64,000 nt of DNA. Origin: Runella sp. MFBS21. Its GTDB lineage: Bacteria; Bacteroidota; Bacteroidia; Cytophagales; Spirosomataceae. A model generated the notes under the pieces. The model saw only the letters and a program-made list of their open reading frames with translations, was not told the origin of the DNA and did not search any database. Location of the stretch: assembly GCF_029433105.1 (NCBI RefSeq), contig NZ_JARNTW010000002.1, forward strand, positions 289,744 through 353,743. Reading direction: 5' to 3'. The position numbers and the translations under genes were made by a program. Positions 17,607 to 26,844 of this stretch are shown piece by piece (the first letter of the stretch is position 1; each line of letters opens with the position of its first letter).

Positions 17607-20600
17607 ATGAATTTTCGAGGCTTTTTGATGGTGTTGATGCTATGGATGGCTTTTGGTAAAAAAGTGGCATGGGCAGAGCATCTCAATGGTGCCGAATTGA
17701 CAATAACGGCTTTATCGGCGCCAGAAACATATAGGATTTCTATAAGGACTTTTGCGAGTATGACCGCTTATATTACAGTAACTCCAGGGGGGCAATCCTC
17801 AAGTATAGGAGGGACTCATCCTGAACTTGATATGGTTGTGCATATATTTAGGAAGCGGGATAATGAACGAGTCGAGTCTTTTACTTTAAAACGTCTCCGA
17901 ACACAACTTAAAGGAACGGTTAGTCTTGATGCTTCAAAACCTTGTAATGGAATTGTAGGTAATTTGTTTGAGGTTAGTACATATGTCAATAGTGCGGATG
18001 TGAAACTTGATCCAAACAAGTACAATGATTTAATGGGATATTATGTTATTTGGGAACGATGCTGTAGAGTGGAAAATCTCATTAATATCCAAAATGGAGG
18101 TAGATTTGTGGGACTTGTAGCAAGAGCAGATTTTCCAGCTATTATACGTAATGGTCAGCTTTTTAGGAACTCATCTCCCGTTTTCAAAGATACTACGGCC
18201 GTTCAGTTTGCTTGTGTCAACCAACTTATTCATGTAGATGCCTCAACCAATGATGATGATGGAGACCAGCGTCGCTATTCGATAGTTACTCCTTTACAAG
18301 GGTATGCTACACAAGATATAACAAATACAACCGGCTCTGGGGAATCTCGGAGTTTTTACCCTGAAGTGAGATGGGCACCAGGCTACAGTGCAGCCAATCC
18401 TCTCAATAGCCCTCAAGGACTCAGCATAAATTCGGCGACGGGGCAAATTACGGGACAAAGTGATAAAGTGGGGAGTTTTGTGTTTGCGGTACTAGTAGAA
18501 GAATATCGAAACGGTGAGAAAATAGGGGAAATCAGAAGAGATTATCAGCTGGTAGTAAGAGACTGTGACACAAATAACCCTACACCTCCTGCGATCACAG
18601 TGGATGGTATTACAGGAGAAACTACTCTTTGTAATAATGAAAGCAAAACACTGACAGCTCCTTTGATTGCGAATGCGACCTACCAATGGTATAAAAACGG
18701 AGCTACAGTCTCCAATGCTACTAGTCGTACGTTGAGTGTTAGTCAAGCAGGGGAGTATCAAGTAAAAGTAACAACTGCTTGTAGTCCAGAGGCATCTTCT
18801 CCTATTTTTAAAGTGAACACTGTTACCGCTATTCCTCTTACTATAACACCCTCCGGGACTGTAGAGATATGCAGTGGTGATGTCTCCAGATTAGAAACTA
18901 ATTTAACAACTAATACCCATCGCTGGTATTTGAATAATACGCTTATTAGTGGCGAACAAACCAATCGTCTCAATGCAAGCGTCCCAGGTGTATATAGAGC
19001 CGAAGTTGGAGATGCCTTGTCTAGCTGTTTATTGAAAGATAGCGTAGTTATAGCTTTAAGGGTACCTCCCACAGCATTAAATCTAAGGGCTTCGAAATCA
19101 GTAATTTGTGGAGAAGATTCGGCTTCGTTGTCGGTGAATTCAATCGCAGGTTATACTTTGGAGTGGCGGAGAGATGGACAAATCTTGCCTTTTACATCCT
19201 CCTCATTTTACACCAAAGCAGGAGGGCTATACCAAGTAAGAGTTAGTTTGGGAAATTGTAGCCAATCAGATACAGTGCGCATACAAGCCTTCCAAAGTCC
19301 TAATATACCCATTGTGACCTCCAGCAATGGCGAAAGTGGCTTGCAAATTTGTAGGGGTGAGACGGTAAGCTTAGCCACAGCAATGATTCCTAATACTACC
19401 TACCAATGGCAATTAGAAGGAGCGAATATTGGTAGCACTAATACTTCATCTATCCAAGCAACTAGGGCTGGAAACTATCGTGTTCAAATCGCTACGCAAG
19501 GAGTATGTAACTTTACTTTAACATCAGAGATTTTTAGAGTAAATGAGGGACAAGCTCCGCAGATTAGTCTTGGATCAGCAGATACTACTCGAATCTGTAA
19601 TGGAGATACTGCCTTGTTACAAACGAGTTCTCCTACCCAAAATGAGTATCGATGGTACCGTAATGGGGCATTACTAACAGGAGCCACTGGGAGTGAGTTG
19701 CGAACAACACAACCTGGAATGTATCGCGTAGAAGCTCGAAATGCTACGTTGGTGTGTGGTGTTAAAGATAGTATAGCGGTAGTTTTTAATACTCCCCCTT
19801 CTGCTCCTACGATTACGGCTTCAAAAAATATTTTTTGTGTAGGAGATTCTTCTCAAGTTAGGCTTAATGCCCCGAGCGGCTACAACATAGAATGGCGACG
19901 TAATGGGCAAATAATTGCTGAAACTCGGCCCAATTTCTACACAAATCAAGCAGGAATATATCAGGTAAGGATATTTGCGGGGAATTGTTCGGCTACTTCA
20001 AATGATATTGCACTTACAGCCGAATTGCCGCCTGTGGTTACATTTGGAACTATTGCTCCAGTATGTTATAATGATACATTAGTCGTAAATCTTACTGCTT
20101 CTCCTGCTGGAGGGCAATTTGGGGGGCAAGGAGTTGGCGGAAACAAGGTCAGAGTGTCGCAGGTAGGTGTGGGGAGTCATTCCATTACTTATACGGTAGT
20201 ATCTTCAAATGGATGCCGTGGAGTACAAACCCAAGAATTGGAGGTAAGACCTGTGCCCAAAGTGACTCTACCATCCCAAATGGTAGTAGGCGAAAATGAC
20301 GACACAGAGCTTACACCTACCATTGAGGGCACAGGGCCATTCACTTATCAATGGACACCTCCACAGGGTTTGAGCAGTGCTACTATTGCTAGCCCTAGGG
20401 TTAAAATTTCTGAAAATACAAGCTATACCCTGATCGTGACGGCTCCTAATGGCTGTACCGCACGTGCGTCAATAAATGTATTATTAGAGGTAGTTGATTT
20501 AATTTTTATTCCTGATGTATTTACGCCCAACAACGATGGTATCAATGATACTTGGGAGATTAAAAATATCCAAATTTTTCCTGAAGCAGAAGTAACTATT

Positions 20601-20768
20601 TATAATCGTTGGGGTGAAGCTATTTTTCATCAAACAAAAGGGTATCAGGTACCTTGGGATGGTACTTATGGGGGTGTGCCAGTCGCTTCTGGCCAATATA
20701 CGTATGTGATTAATTCCCAGACAGAAGAATTTGGGTTTTTTAGAGGAAAGATTCTGATAGTAAGATAG
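17607..20768 (+). CDS. giant T9SS-exported surface protein with six Ig-like modules and CHU_C sorting domain
   Basis: 1053 residues. Signal peptide about 1-24. The N-terminal domain (25-325) has YNDLMGYYVIWERCCR and a cadherin-like STNDDDGDQRRYSIVTPLQGY segment. Next come six Ig-like modules (about 327-808), each with a CxG(D/E) start and a WYxNG or WRRxG core, then a HYR/PKD-like pair (808-960). The C-terminal domain (963-1053: FIPDVFTPNNDGINDTWEI, YNRWGE, PWDGTY, SGQYTYVI) is the CHU_C/gliding motility-associated type B sorting signal of the type IX secretion system. Modules 1-3 and 4-6 look like a duplicated A-B-C unit. Likely a surface adhesin; paralog follows at 20858. Confidence 0.9.
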   Translation: MNFRGFLMVLMLWMAFGKKVAWAEHLNGAELTITALSAPETYRISIRTFASMTAYITVTPGGQSSSIGGTHPELDMVVHIFRKRDNERVESFTLKRLRTQLKGTVSLDASKPCNGIVGNLFEVSTYVNSADVKLDPNKYNDLMGYYVIWERCCRVENLINIQNGGRFVGLVARADFPAIIRNGQLFRNSSPVFKDTTAVQFACVNQLIHVDASTNDDDGDQRRYSIVTPLQGYATQDITNTTGSGESRSFYPEVRWAPGYSAANPLNSPQGLSINSATGQITGQSDKVGSFVFAVLVEEYRNGEKIGEIRRDYQLVVRDCDTNNPTPPAITVDGITGETTLCNNESKTLTAPLIANATYQWYKNGATVSNATSRTLSVSQAGEYQVKVTTACSPEASSPIFKVNTVTAIPLTITPSGTVEICSGDVSRLETNLTTNTHRWYLNNTLISGEQTNRLNASVPGVYRAEVGDALSSCLLKDSVVIALRVPPTALNLRASKSVICGEDSASLSVNSIAGYTLEWRRDGQILPFTSSSFYTKAGGLYQVRVSLGNCSQSDTVRIQAFQSPNIPIVTSSNGESGLQICRGETVSLATAMIPNTTYQWQLEGANIGSTNTSSIQATRAGNYRVQIATQGVCNFTLTSEIFRVNEGQAPQISLGSADTTRICNGDTALLQTSSPTQNEYRWYRNGALLTGATGSELRTTQPGMYRVEARNATLVCGVKDSIAVVFNTPPSAPTITASKNIFCVGDSSQVRLNAPSGYNIEWRRNGQIIAETRPNFYTNQAGIYQVRIFAGNCSATSNDIALTAELPPVVTFGTIAPVCYNDTLVVNLTASPAGGQFGGQGVGGNKVRVSQVGVGSHSITYTVVSSNGCRGVQTQELEVRPVPKVTLPSQMVVGENDDTELTPTIEGTGPFTYQWTPPQGLSSATIASPRVKISENTSYTLIVTAPNGCTARASINVLLEVVDLIFIPDVFTPNNDGINDTWEIKNIQIFPEAEVTIYNRWGEAIFHQTKGYQVPWDGTYGGVPVASGQYTYVINSQTEEFGFFRGKILIVR

Positions 20769-20857
20769 TTGTGCTGTTGTTTTGGTTGTGTTTTTCGATA
20801 AATTGATAAGTTCAGTTTTTTACTCTGTTATGATAAACTTATTCTTTTTGCTTCGTT

Positions 20858-23269
20858 ATGATAACTTACATCTTTTACTTTAGGATGATACCTTTTTTGC
20901 GGTTTCGTTTATTGATTGTATTCTTGATATTGTTAAGTTTTAATAGCGAAGCTTCCCATATTTTTGGAGGAGATTTTAGCATTATATCTTTGCCTACAGA
21001 AGGTCGTTACCGGCTGGTATTGAATGTATACGCGGATGCGAGCACTCTTCAAAGTGGTAACAATGACCAATCTGTAACTATCTTTTTGCGGAGACGAAAA
21101 GACAATTTATTAGTAGGGACTTATATCTTGCCCCAAGTCACCAATACTCCAATTGTTTATCAAAATGTGGCCTGTGCAGGAAGTGGAGGACTCAAAACTC
21201 AAGCCTTGCAATATAGTTTGGATATTACGTTGAATCCCAATTTGTATAATGATTTGGAGGGTTATTATGGGGTATGGGAAAGATGCTGCCGAACCGACGG
21301 GGTCGATAATTTAGCCAACCAAGGAAAATTTGTAGGCATGGTTTTTATGCTAGAATTTCCGGCGATTAGCCAAAATGGACAATTTTTTAAAAATTCCTCG
21401 CCTGTCTTTGAATTCCCAAATGGCGATTATATCTGTGTCAACAAACCTTTTGCTATGAGTATGAAAGCTACTGATGCCGATGGTGATGAACTTCGGTATT
21501 CGCTCGTTACTCCTTTGCAGGGGTTTACCACCGATGCTTCCACGAACGGTTCGGCGGCAACTTCGAGGGCTCCTTTTCCGCCAGTTTTATGGGCGAGTAA
21601 TGTGAGCCTCAACAATGTCATTGAAGGAAATCCCCCTTTGGGTATCAATGCTAATACAGGATTGCTTACTGTAAAAGCAACACAATTAGGGCGTTATGCT
21701 TTTGCTATATTGGTCGAAGAATATCGCAATGGTGTAAAAATCGGATCAGTCAGAAGAGATTTTCAGTTGAAAGTCATTGATTGTATGAGTACGCCTCCGC
21801 CTGTTCCTACGGTATTTAAGAGTTCTAACCTATCCACCCCTGCGGCTATTGTTGAGATTTGTGAAGGAGAAACTGTAGAGCTTACTTTTAATTCACAGCC
21901 TAATATTTCTTATCAGTGGATACGTAATGGTAACAATCTCTTAAATCAAAAAAACAACCGAATCACAGTCTCTGAGGCCGGTAACTATCAAGTTTCGGCT
22001 AGTTTTTCCAATCAGTGCTCTATCGATACGGTCTCGCAGATAGTAAATGTAGTAAAAGCAAACAGCCCTCTTGTGGTGGTAACCGACTCTCTGAAATTGT
22101 GTAAAGGAGGGCAGGGAGTACTTCAAGCTACAAATAATCCTACTTATCAATACAATTGGGCTGGAAATGGACAATTACTCACGGCTTCATCTCAAAACAC
22201 CCTCTCTGTGACTCAGGAGGGGCGGTATGTTGTATCAGTGACTTCTCCTGATTTTGTCTGTAGTACCAAAGATACTGCCGTAGTAATTTTTCTGCCTACT
22301 CCCAATAAACCTACATTAAGTGCTTCCAAAAAAATACTCTGCATGAGTGATTCAATCAATTTAATCACGCAAACTCAAATAGGATTTTCAAACGAATGGC
22401 TGCGAGCAGGACAAGTGATTATAAACAACAAAAACAATCATTATGTGAGGGACGCTGGGGTATATCAAGTTCGGTTTTTCAAAGACGGATGTGATGCTAT
22501 TTCCGATACTTTTAGGATATTCCCTCCTGTTATTATAGATATGGTGATAGACTCTATTGCACCATTTTGTTTGAATACTGCCCTAAAAATCCCTCTTAAA
22601 GCTATGCCGTTAGGAGGCGTGTTTTCAGGAGAAGGTGTTAAAAATCAAGAATTTGATGTGAGTGATGTTGGGCCTGGAAGGCATACTGTGACTTATGAAG
22701 TAAAAACAGAAGGAGAATGTATTCATAAAAAAACAACGGTCGTTCAAATATATAGTTTACCCGAAATCAATCTTACTGACAATATCTCTATGGGGATGGG
22801 CTCGGCGGTAGTGCTGCCCGCCGTAGTGACTGCTACTGGAAATGTTAGCTACGAATGGTTACCCCCTACCAACTTAAATGATGCTAAAGTGCAGCGACCT
22901 GTAGCTACTCCTGACCAAACTGTCGTGTATAAATTGACCGTAAAAGACGGGAATAATTGTAGCTCAGTGGATTCAATACGCGTTCTTGTGTTTCAGGTTG
23001 TGTATCCTCCTGACGCCTTTAGCCCTAACAATGATCAAATTAATGATGTTTGGGAAATCAAAAACATAGATAAATATCCTAATGCTGAGGTAATAGTTTA
23101 TAACCGATGGGGGGAAGTAATATTTTATGAAAAAGATGGTTACAAAAATCCTTGGGATGGTACTTTCAATGGTACTAAAGTAGCGCCTGGGGAGTATACG
23201 TATTTACTTCGATTGGGGAAGGAAGCCGATTTTAATGAACAACGCGGCAAAGTAATGGTGCTGCGATAA
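20858..23269 (+). CDS. T9SS-exported surface protein, paralog with three Ig-like modules
   Basis: 803 residues; an ATG at 20885 (residue 10) would give a tidier signal peptide (MIPFLRFRLLIVFLILLSF). Same architecture as the preceding gene: N-terminal domain with SHIFGGDF, YNDLEGYYGVWERCCR, DADGDELRYSLVTPLQGF and LVEEYRNG; then three Ig-like modules (about 330-555) instead of six; two HYR/PKD-like domains; and a CHU_C C-terminal domain (from about 715: PPDAFSPNNDQINDVWEI, YNRWGE, PWDGTF, PGEYTYLL). The 89-base gap and shared order show a tandem duplication. Exported by the type IX system; probably adhesion or surface structure. Confidence 0.9.
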   Translation: MITYIFYFRMIPFLRFRLLIVFLILLSFNSEASHIFGGDFSIISLPTEGRYRLVLNVYADASTLQSGNNDQSVTIFLRRRKDNLLVGTYILPQVTNTPIVYQNVACAGSGGLKTQALQYSLDITLNPNLYNDLEGYYGVWERCCRTDGVDNLANQGKFVGMVFMLEFPAISQNGQFFKNSSPVFEFPNGDYICVNKPFAMSMKATDADGDELRYSLVTPLQGFTTDASTNGSAATSRAPFPPVLWASNVSLNNVIEGNPPLGINANTGLLTVKATQLGRYAFAILVEEYRNGVKIGSVRRDFQLKVIDCMSTPPPVPTVFKSSNLSTPAAIVEICEGETVELTFNSQPNISYQWIRNGNNLLNQKNNRITVSEAGNYQVSASFSNQCSIDTVSQIVNVVKANSPLVVVTDSLKLCKGGQGVLQATNNPTYQYNWAGNGQLLTASSQNTLSVTQEGRYVVSVTSPDFVCSTKDTAVVIFLPTPNKPTLSASKKILCMSDSINLITQTQIGFSNEWLRAGQVIINNKNNHYVRDAGVYQVRFFKDGCDAISDTFRIFPPVIIDMVIDSIAPFCLNTALKIPLKAMPLGGVFSGEGVKNQEFDVSDVGPGRHTVTYEVKTEGECIHKKTTVVQIYSLPEINLTDNISMGMGSAVVLPAVVTATGNVSYEWLPPTNLNDAKVQRPVATPDQTVVYKLTVKDGNNCSSVDSIRVLVFQVVYPPDAFSPNNDQINDVWEIKNIDKYPNAEVIVYNRWGEVIFYEKDGYKNPWDGTFNGTKVAPGEYTYLLRLGKEADFNEQRGKVMVLR

Positions 23270-23313
23270 TTGGAGCTTTCTACTATTTTTGCAGCTAAAG
23301 CAAAAATGAAAGT

Positions 23314-24585
23314 ATGGACGACCAATCGCCCGAACACTACGAACTTAATTGGGCAGGCAAAGCTGCCGCCCGCGCTCAAATTAAACAGCTGGCTTCGACT
23401 TGTTTGTATAATAAGGAATCACTTGTGGTTGATAATGAGGAGATAATGTCAAGCTCAGCATTTATAGAAGGCGAAAATTTAGAGACTTTGCGTGTGCTAC
23501 AATCTACCCACGCTGCTAAGGTCAAAATGATATACATTGACCCACCTTATAATACAGGAAGCAATGATTTTGTGTATGCCGACAATTTCTCCAAAACAGG
23601 ACACGGTCATTCGGTATGGTTGTCGATGATGTATCCTCGGCTGGCATTAGCCAAAAATCTTTTGCGGGAAGATGGGGCAATCTTTGTGAGTATTGACGAA
23701 AACGAATACGCGAATTTGAAACTTTTGATGGACGAAATATTCGGCGAAAAAAACTTTCGTAATACTTTCATCGCGCGTCGCCACGACAAAAACCTGAATC
23801 GGCAATTCATGGCCAAAGGCTTACGCTCATTTAATGTAGGTTTTGAACATATCCTTTGCTATGCCAAATCTGATGCCTTTACATTTCAGCCTGTTTATCG
23901 AGCTTCCAACGAAACCCGCCAAACTACCGGCTACTGGAAGGGATTTTGGAATGATGCTGACCGGCCTACGATGCGATATAATATTCTGGGTTTCACGCCT
24001 GAAACAGGCCAATGGAAGTGGAGTCAAGAGAAAGGCTTGGAAGCTGTAGCCAATTATCAAAAATACCTCACGGAGTATTCCGACAAAATGTCGCTGGAGG
24101 CGTATTGGGAGCAGACGGGTCGTAAGCTGCTCTTTATTCGCCGCAATCCCAACGGAAAAGGCAAAAATAAGGGCGTCGAAAATTGGATTCCCCCTTCAGA
24201 TGGTATTTTACGCACTACCAACTGGACCGATTTGTTGATTTCGAAAGATGAAAAGGAAGTGCAAGGACTTTTTGACTTTCCCAAAAATATAGAAGTACTC
24301 AAAAACCTTATCCTCGCGGCTGGTTGCGGAGATGGCGATGTAATTTTAGATTTTTTTGCTGGCTCAGGTTCAACAGCTCAGGCTGTATTGCAGCTCAACG
24401 AAGAAGACAGTCTTCGTCGGATTTTTTTGTTGATACAAATCGCCGCACCTTGCCCTGTAGATAGTGATGCTTATCAAGCGGGTTATGTTACTTTGGCCGA
24501 TATTACACGACAACGTATTATGAATGTTTGTGACAAACTAAAATTTTCGCCCAAAGTGCTTTTCTATCGACTAGGGAAAGCATAA
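23314..24585 (+). CDS. site-specific DNA methyltransferase, type III Mod-like, orphan
   Basis: 423 residues. Motif IV DPPYNTGS (adenine/cytosine-N4 class), AFIEGENLETLRVLQ, VWLSMMYPRLALAKNLLREDGAIFVSIDENE and motif I DFFAGSGSTAQAV near the C-terminus give the beta-class order of type III Mod subunits. The segment between (about 150-320) is the target recognition region. Typical Mod proteins are about 550-650 residues, so this one is short. No Res (helicase-endonuclease) gene lies nearby: the next gene is on the other strand. So it modifies DNA without evident restriction, either as a regulator or as protection. It starts 44 bases after the surface-protein gene. Confidence 0.88.
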   Translation: MDDQSPEHYELNWAGKAAARAQIKQLASTCLYNKESLVVDNEEIMSSSAFIEGENLETLRVLQSTHAAKVKMIYIDPPYNTGSNDFVYADNFSKTGHGHSVWLSMMYPRLALAKNLLREDGAIFVSIDENEYANLKLLMDEIFGEKNFRNTFIARRHDKNLNRQFMAKGLRSFNVGFEHILCYAKSDAFTFQPVYRASNETRQTTGYWKGFWNDADRPTMRYNILGFTPETGQWKWSQEKGLEAVANYQKYLTEYSDKMSLEAYWEQTGRKLLFIRRNPNGKGKNKGVENWIPPSDGILRTTNWTDLLISKDEKEVQGLFDFPKNIEVLKNLILAAGCGDGDVILDFFAGSGSTAQAVLQLNEEDSLRRIFLLIQIAAPCPVDSDAYQAGYVTLADITRQRIMNVCDKLKFSPKVLFYRLGKA

Positions 24586-24594
24586 GAAATGAAA

Positions 24595-24627
24595 AGACCC
24601 TCCAAGTTTTTGAAACTTGGAAAGTCT
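24595..24627. repeat. short palindromic repeat, AGAC/CCAAGTTT type
   Basis: AGAC, CCAAGTTT, loop TTG, AAACTTGG, AGTCT. Eight perfect inner pairs with AGAC(t)/(A)GTCT outer arms. Lies ten bases after the methyltransferase stop and only a few bases before a second palindrome. Confidence 0.6.
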
Positions 24628-24634
24628 AGCAAAT

Positions 24635-24664
24635 GACCTGAAGGTTTTAAACCTTATCGGGGTT
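24635..24664. repeat. short palindromic repeat supplying the stop codon of the oxidoreductase
   Basis: On the minus strand AACCCCGATAAGGTT, loop TAA, AACCTTCAGGTC. The pattern (AACCC...AAGGTT-loop-AACCTT...GG) is a decayed version of the element at 47516-47548. The loop TAA is the stop codon of the oxidoreductase and the left arm encodes its last five residues (NPDKV). Confidence 0.6.
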
Positions 24665-26014
24665 CGGATGCGTCCACCCTTGGCGATAAGGACGTTGTAG
24701 AAGACCATTGGCTTCGCGGTCGCCGACGATACTACGGGTTTTGGAATCATACACGATAGGTCGGCCAATCTGCATAGAAATGTTGGCCAAAATACAACTT
24801 GCCGTTGAGATGTGGCCTTCTTCAATGTCGGCTATGGGGCGGCCGTTGTTTTCGATAGCCGCCAAAAAATCCAACATATGAAGCCGTGTAGCAGGAGCAG
24901 CGTTGAGCTCAATACGTTCCTCAGTTAGGTCTTCGGGATATTTTTCTTTTTCAAATACTACGTCTTTGTGAATACGTTCACCTTTTCCTTGAGGAATAAA
25001 ATCATACGCCATTGTACTACCCCAAAGGGTGCCTTTATCGCCATACAATGTAAACGACCACGGATAGTCGGGATTGTTGGGCGTACCCCAAGAGCGGTGT
25101 TGCCATACACAGTTTAGACCATCATACTCAAAAATGGCCGATTGAGTATCAGCAATATTAGATTTCCCTTCTTTTTGTACATAAATACCGCCAGTAGAAC
25201 TAATGCGTTTGGGCCAGCCTAGTTGGAGCATCCAACGAACTGTATCAAACATGTGAATGCACATATCACCCATGATGCCGTTGCCGTATTCCATGAATGT
25301 ACGCCACCAACGAATATGAGGAAGACCATCATAAGGGCGGAGCGGAGCGGGACCCGTCCACATTTCGTAGTCCAAAAAGTCAGGAACAGCTTGTACTGGT
25401 GGATTGCCGTTGTTGCGCATATGATAATAACAGCACATTTCTACGTGCGAGATTTTACCCAAAAGACCTGCGTCAACGATGTTTTTTTTGGCTTCGATGA
25501 GGTGAGGGGTACTTTTACGTTGGGTACCTACTTGCACTACGCGTTTGTATTTACGGGCGGCGGCAACCATTGCTTCCCCTTCCATTACATCTACGCTGAT
25601 GGGTTTTTGGACATATACGTGCGCACCAGCCTTCACGGCGTCGATGGTCTGGAGGGCGTGCCAATGATCGGGCGTGCCAATGAGCACAATATCCATTTCA
25701 TTTTCGGCGAGCATTTTTTGATAATCCCCGTATTGGCGAGGTACTTTACCTGATTTTTGGCGTTTACTGACGAGCGTAGCCGCTGTCGAAAGCTGATTTT
25801 TGTCAACATCACAAAGCGCAACCACTTCTACAGGGGCTACCTGAATAAGGCGAAATAAGTCACTTTTACCATACCAGCCTGTACCAATAAGCCCTACGCG
25901 GAGGGTTTTGGCAGGGTGGATGATGTCCATGCCTTGCGCCCCAAAAGCAGTAAGGGCGAGAGAAGCGGCAGTTCCTTGCAAAAAACGGCGGCGATTGATG
26001 TAAAATGAATCCAT
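24647..26014 (-). CDS. secreted Gfo/Idh/MocA family oxidoreductase
   Basis: 455 residues. A Tat-like signal (NRRRFLQGTAASLALTAFGAQG) precedes the Rossmann fold (LRVGLIGTGWYGKSDLF), the CDVDKNQL element, VYVQKPISVDVMEGEAMV (the EKP-type lysine here in QKP) and the Gfo/Idh C-terminal alpha/beta domain. The family uses tightly bound NAD(P) and acts on sugars, glycosides or inositols in the periplasm. The nearby GH116 enzyme is separated from it by an opposite-strand gene, so a shared role in glycoside breakdown is only a guess. The C-terminus runs into a palindromic repeat, so the last residues may be recent. Confidence 0.9.
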   Translation of the reverse strand: MDSFYINRRRFLQGTAASLALTAFGAQGMDIIHPAKTLRVGLIGTGWYGKSDLFRLIQVAPVEVVALCDVDKNQLSTAATLVSKRQKSGKVPRQYGDYQKMLAENEMDIVLIGTPDHWHALQTIDAVKAGAHVYVQKPISVDVMEGEAMVAAARKYKRVVQVGTQRKSTPHLIEAKKNIVDAGLLGKISHVEMCCYYHMRNNGNPPVQAVPDFLDYEMWTGPAPLRPYDGLPHIRWWRTFMEYGNGIMGDMCIHMFDTVRWMLQLGWPKRISSTGGIYVQKEGKSNIADTQSAIFEYDGLNCVWQHRSWGTPNNPDYPWSFTLYGDKGTLWGSTMAYDFIPQGKGERIHKDVVFEKEKYPEDLTEERIELNAAPATRLHMLDFLAAIENNGRPIADIEEGHISTASCILANISMQIGRPIVYDSKTRSIVGDREANGLLQRPYRQGWTHPNPDKV

Positions 26015-26237
26015 GAAAAATTTAGGGGTTTGGAGGATATTTCAGTACCGTGTGTTTGTTTATTAAAGTGAAAGCCGCAAGAGAAATACCCTTTGGAGGG
26101 TGATTTTTGAAAATAGACTGACTTAAAAAAAATGCTATCTTTTTGCCTATAAAAAAGTATGTCGATGATATTTTTCTAATATTTGTGCGAATAGATTGAA
26201 CGAATGATTGTATAATGTTTACCAAAAATCAGGATCT

Positions 26238-26810
26238 ATGAAAAGTGGCTTATTATTTTTTTCAATAATTTGTGTATTAGGAATAGTCGAAACCCACGCC
26301 CAACAATTTGATATTATCTTAGGAACGGGTGTGTACGCTACTCCTTCATTGAAGCCCGTAGAGCCAGCTTATTATTTTAATGGAGAGTTTGAATATCATC
26401 TCCCTAATCGTAAGTGGGCGCTTTCGGCGGGTATCATTCGAGCCAAATACACCTATCGCTTAGAAGGCTCTAGAAGTACTTTGGGAGGAATACCGGTCAA
26501 TCAGGGTTCAGAATTACAAAGTAATTTTCTGCTGAAATATAAGTTTTTTTCTAAAAATTGGCTGACCGTGCAAGCAGGTGCGGGTGTAGGGTTGGTGACT
26601 ATGGGGCGAGTAGAAGAAATTCTAAGCGACCGAAGTGTAAGTTATTTATACGAAGTGTCCAATACTGATGTAGGTTTTCCCCTAGCGGTAGAAGCTTATA
26701 CCAACCTTACAAAACATATTATCGCAGGAGTCAAATTAGGTTCTTTTATTTTTCCTGATTATCCTATCATCGGCAATAATCTCGGGCTACAGGTAAGATA
26801 TAGGTTTTGA
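26238..26810 (+). CDS. small outer-membrane beta-barrel protein (OmpW/OmpX-like)
   Basis: 190 residues from the ATG at 26238, chosen because it starts a signal peptide (MKSGLLFFSIICVLGIVETHAQ); an in-frame TTG at 26208 is less likely. The mature part has alternating amphipathic strands and ends in GLQVRYRF, the aromatic C-terminal residue typical of outer-membrane barrels recognised by BAM. About eight strands. No specific family recognised. It is isolated between convergent minus-strand neighbours. Confidence 0.7.
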   Translation: MKSGLLFFSIICVLGIVETHAQQFDIILGTGVYATPSLKPVEPAYYFNGEFEYHLPNRKWALSAGIIRAKYTYRLEGSRSTLGGIPVNQGSELQSNFLLKYKFFSKNWLTVQAGAGVGLVTMGRVEEILSDRSVSYLYEVSNTDVGFPLAVEAYTNLTKHIIAGVKLGSFIFPDYPIIGNNLGLQVRYRF

Positions 26811-26811
26811 G

Positions 26812-26835
26812 GCGGCGGCCTATGGAAAGCCGCCG
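26812..26835. terminator. GC-rich hairpin between convergent genes
   Basis: GGCGGC and GCCGCC arms around a 12-base loop immediately after the beta-barrel stop codon; no T-run on the plus strand. May act as a bidirectional terminator for the beta-barrel and GH116 genes. Confidence 0.4.
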
Positions 26836-26844
26836 TCGTTAATG

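Noticed and set aside
25223-25753. 176-codon open frame on the plus strand
   Set aside because: Wholly antisense to the well-supported Gfo/Idh/MocA gene; its translation has no signal peptide, domain or start context.
24647-26014. Assignment of the Gfo/Idh/MocA protein to GH109 (alpha-N-acetylgalactosaminidase)
   Set aside because: Tempting because of the PUL target, but the sequence follows the general secreted oxidoreductase pattern (QKPISVDVMEGEAMV) and I see no GH109-specific residues; the gene is also outside the PUL.
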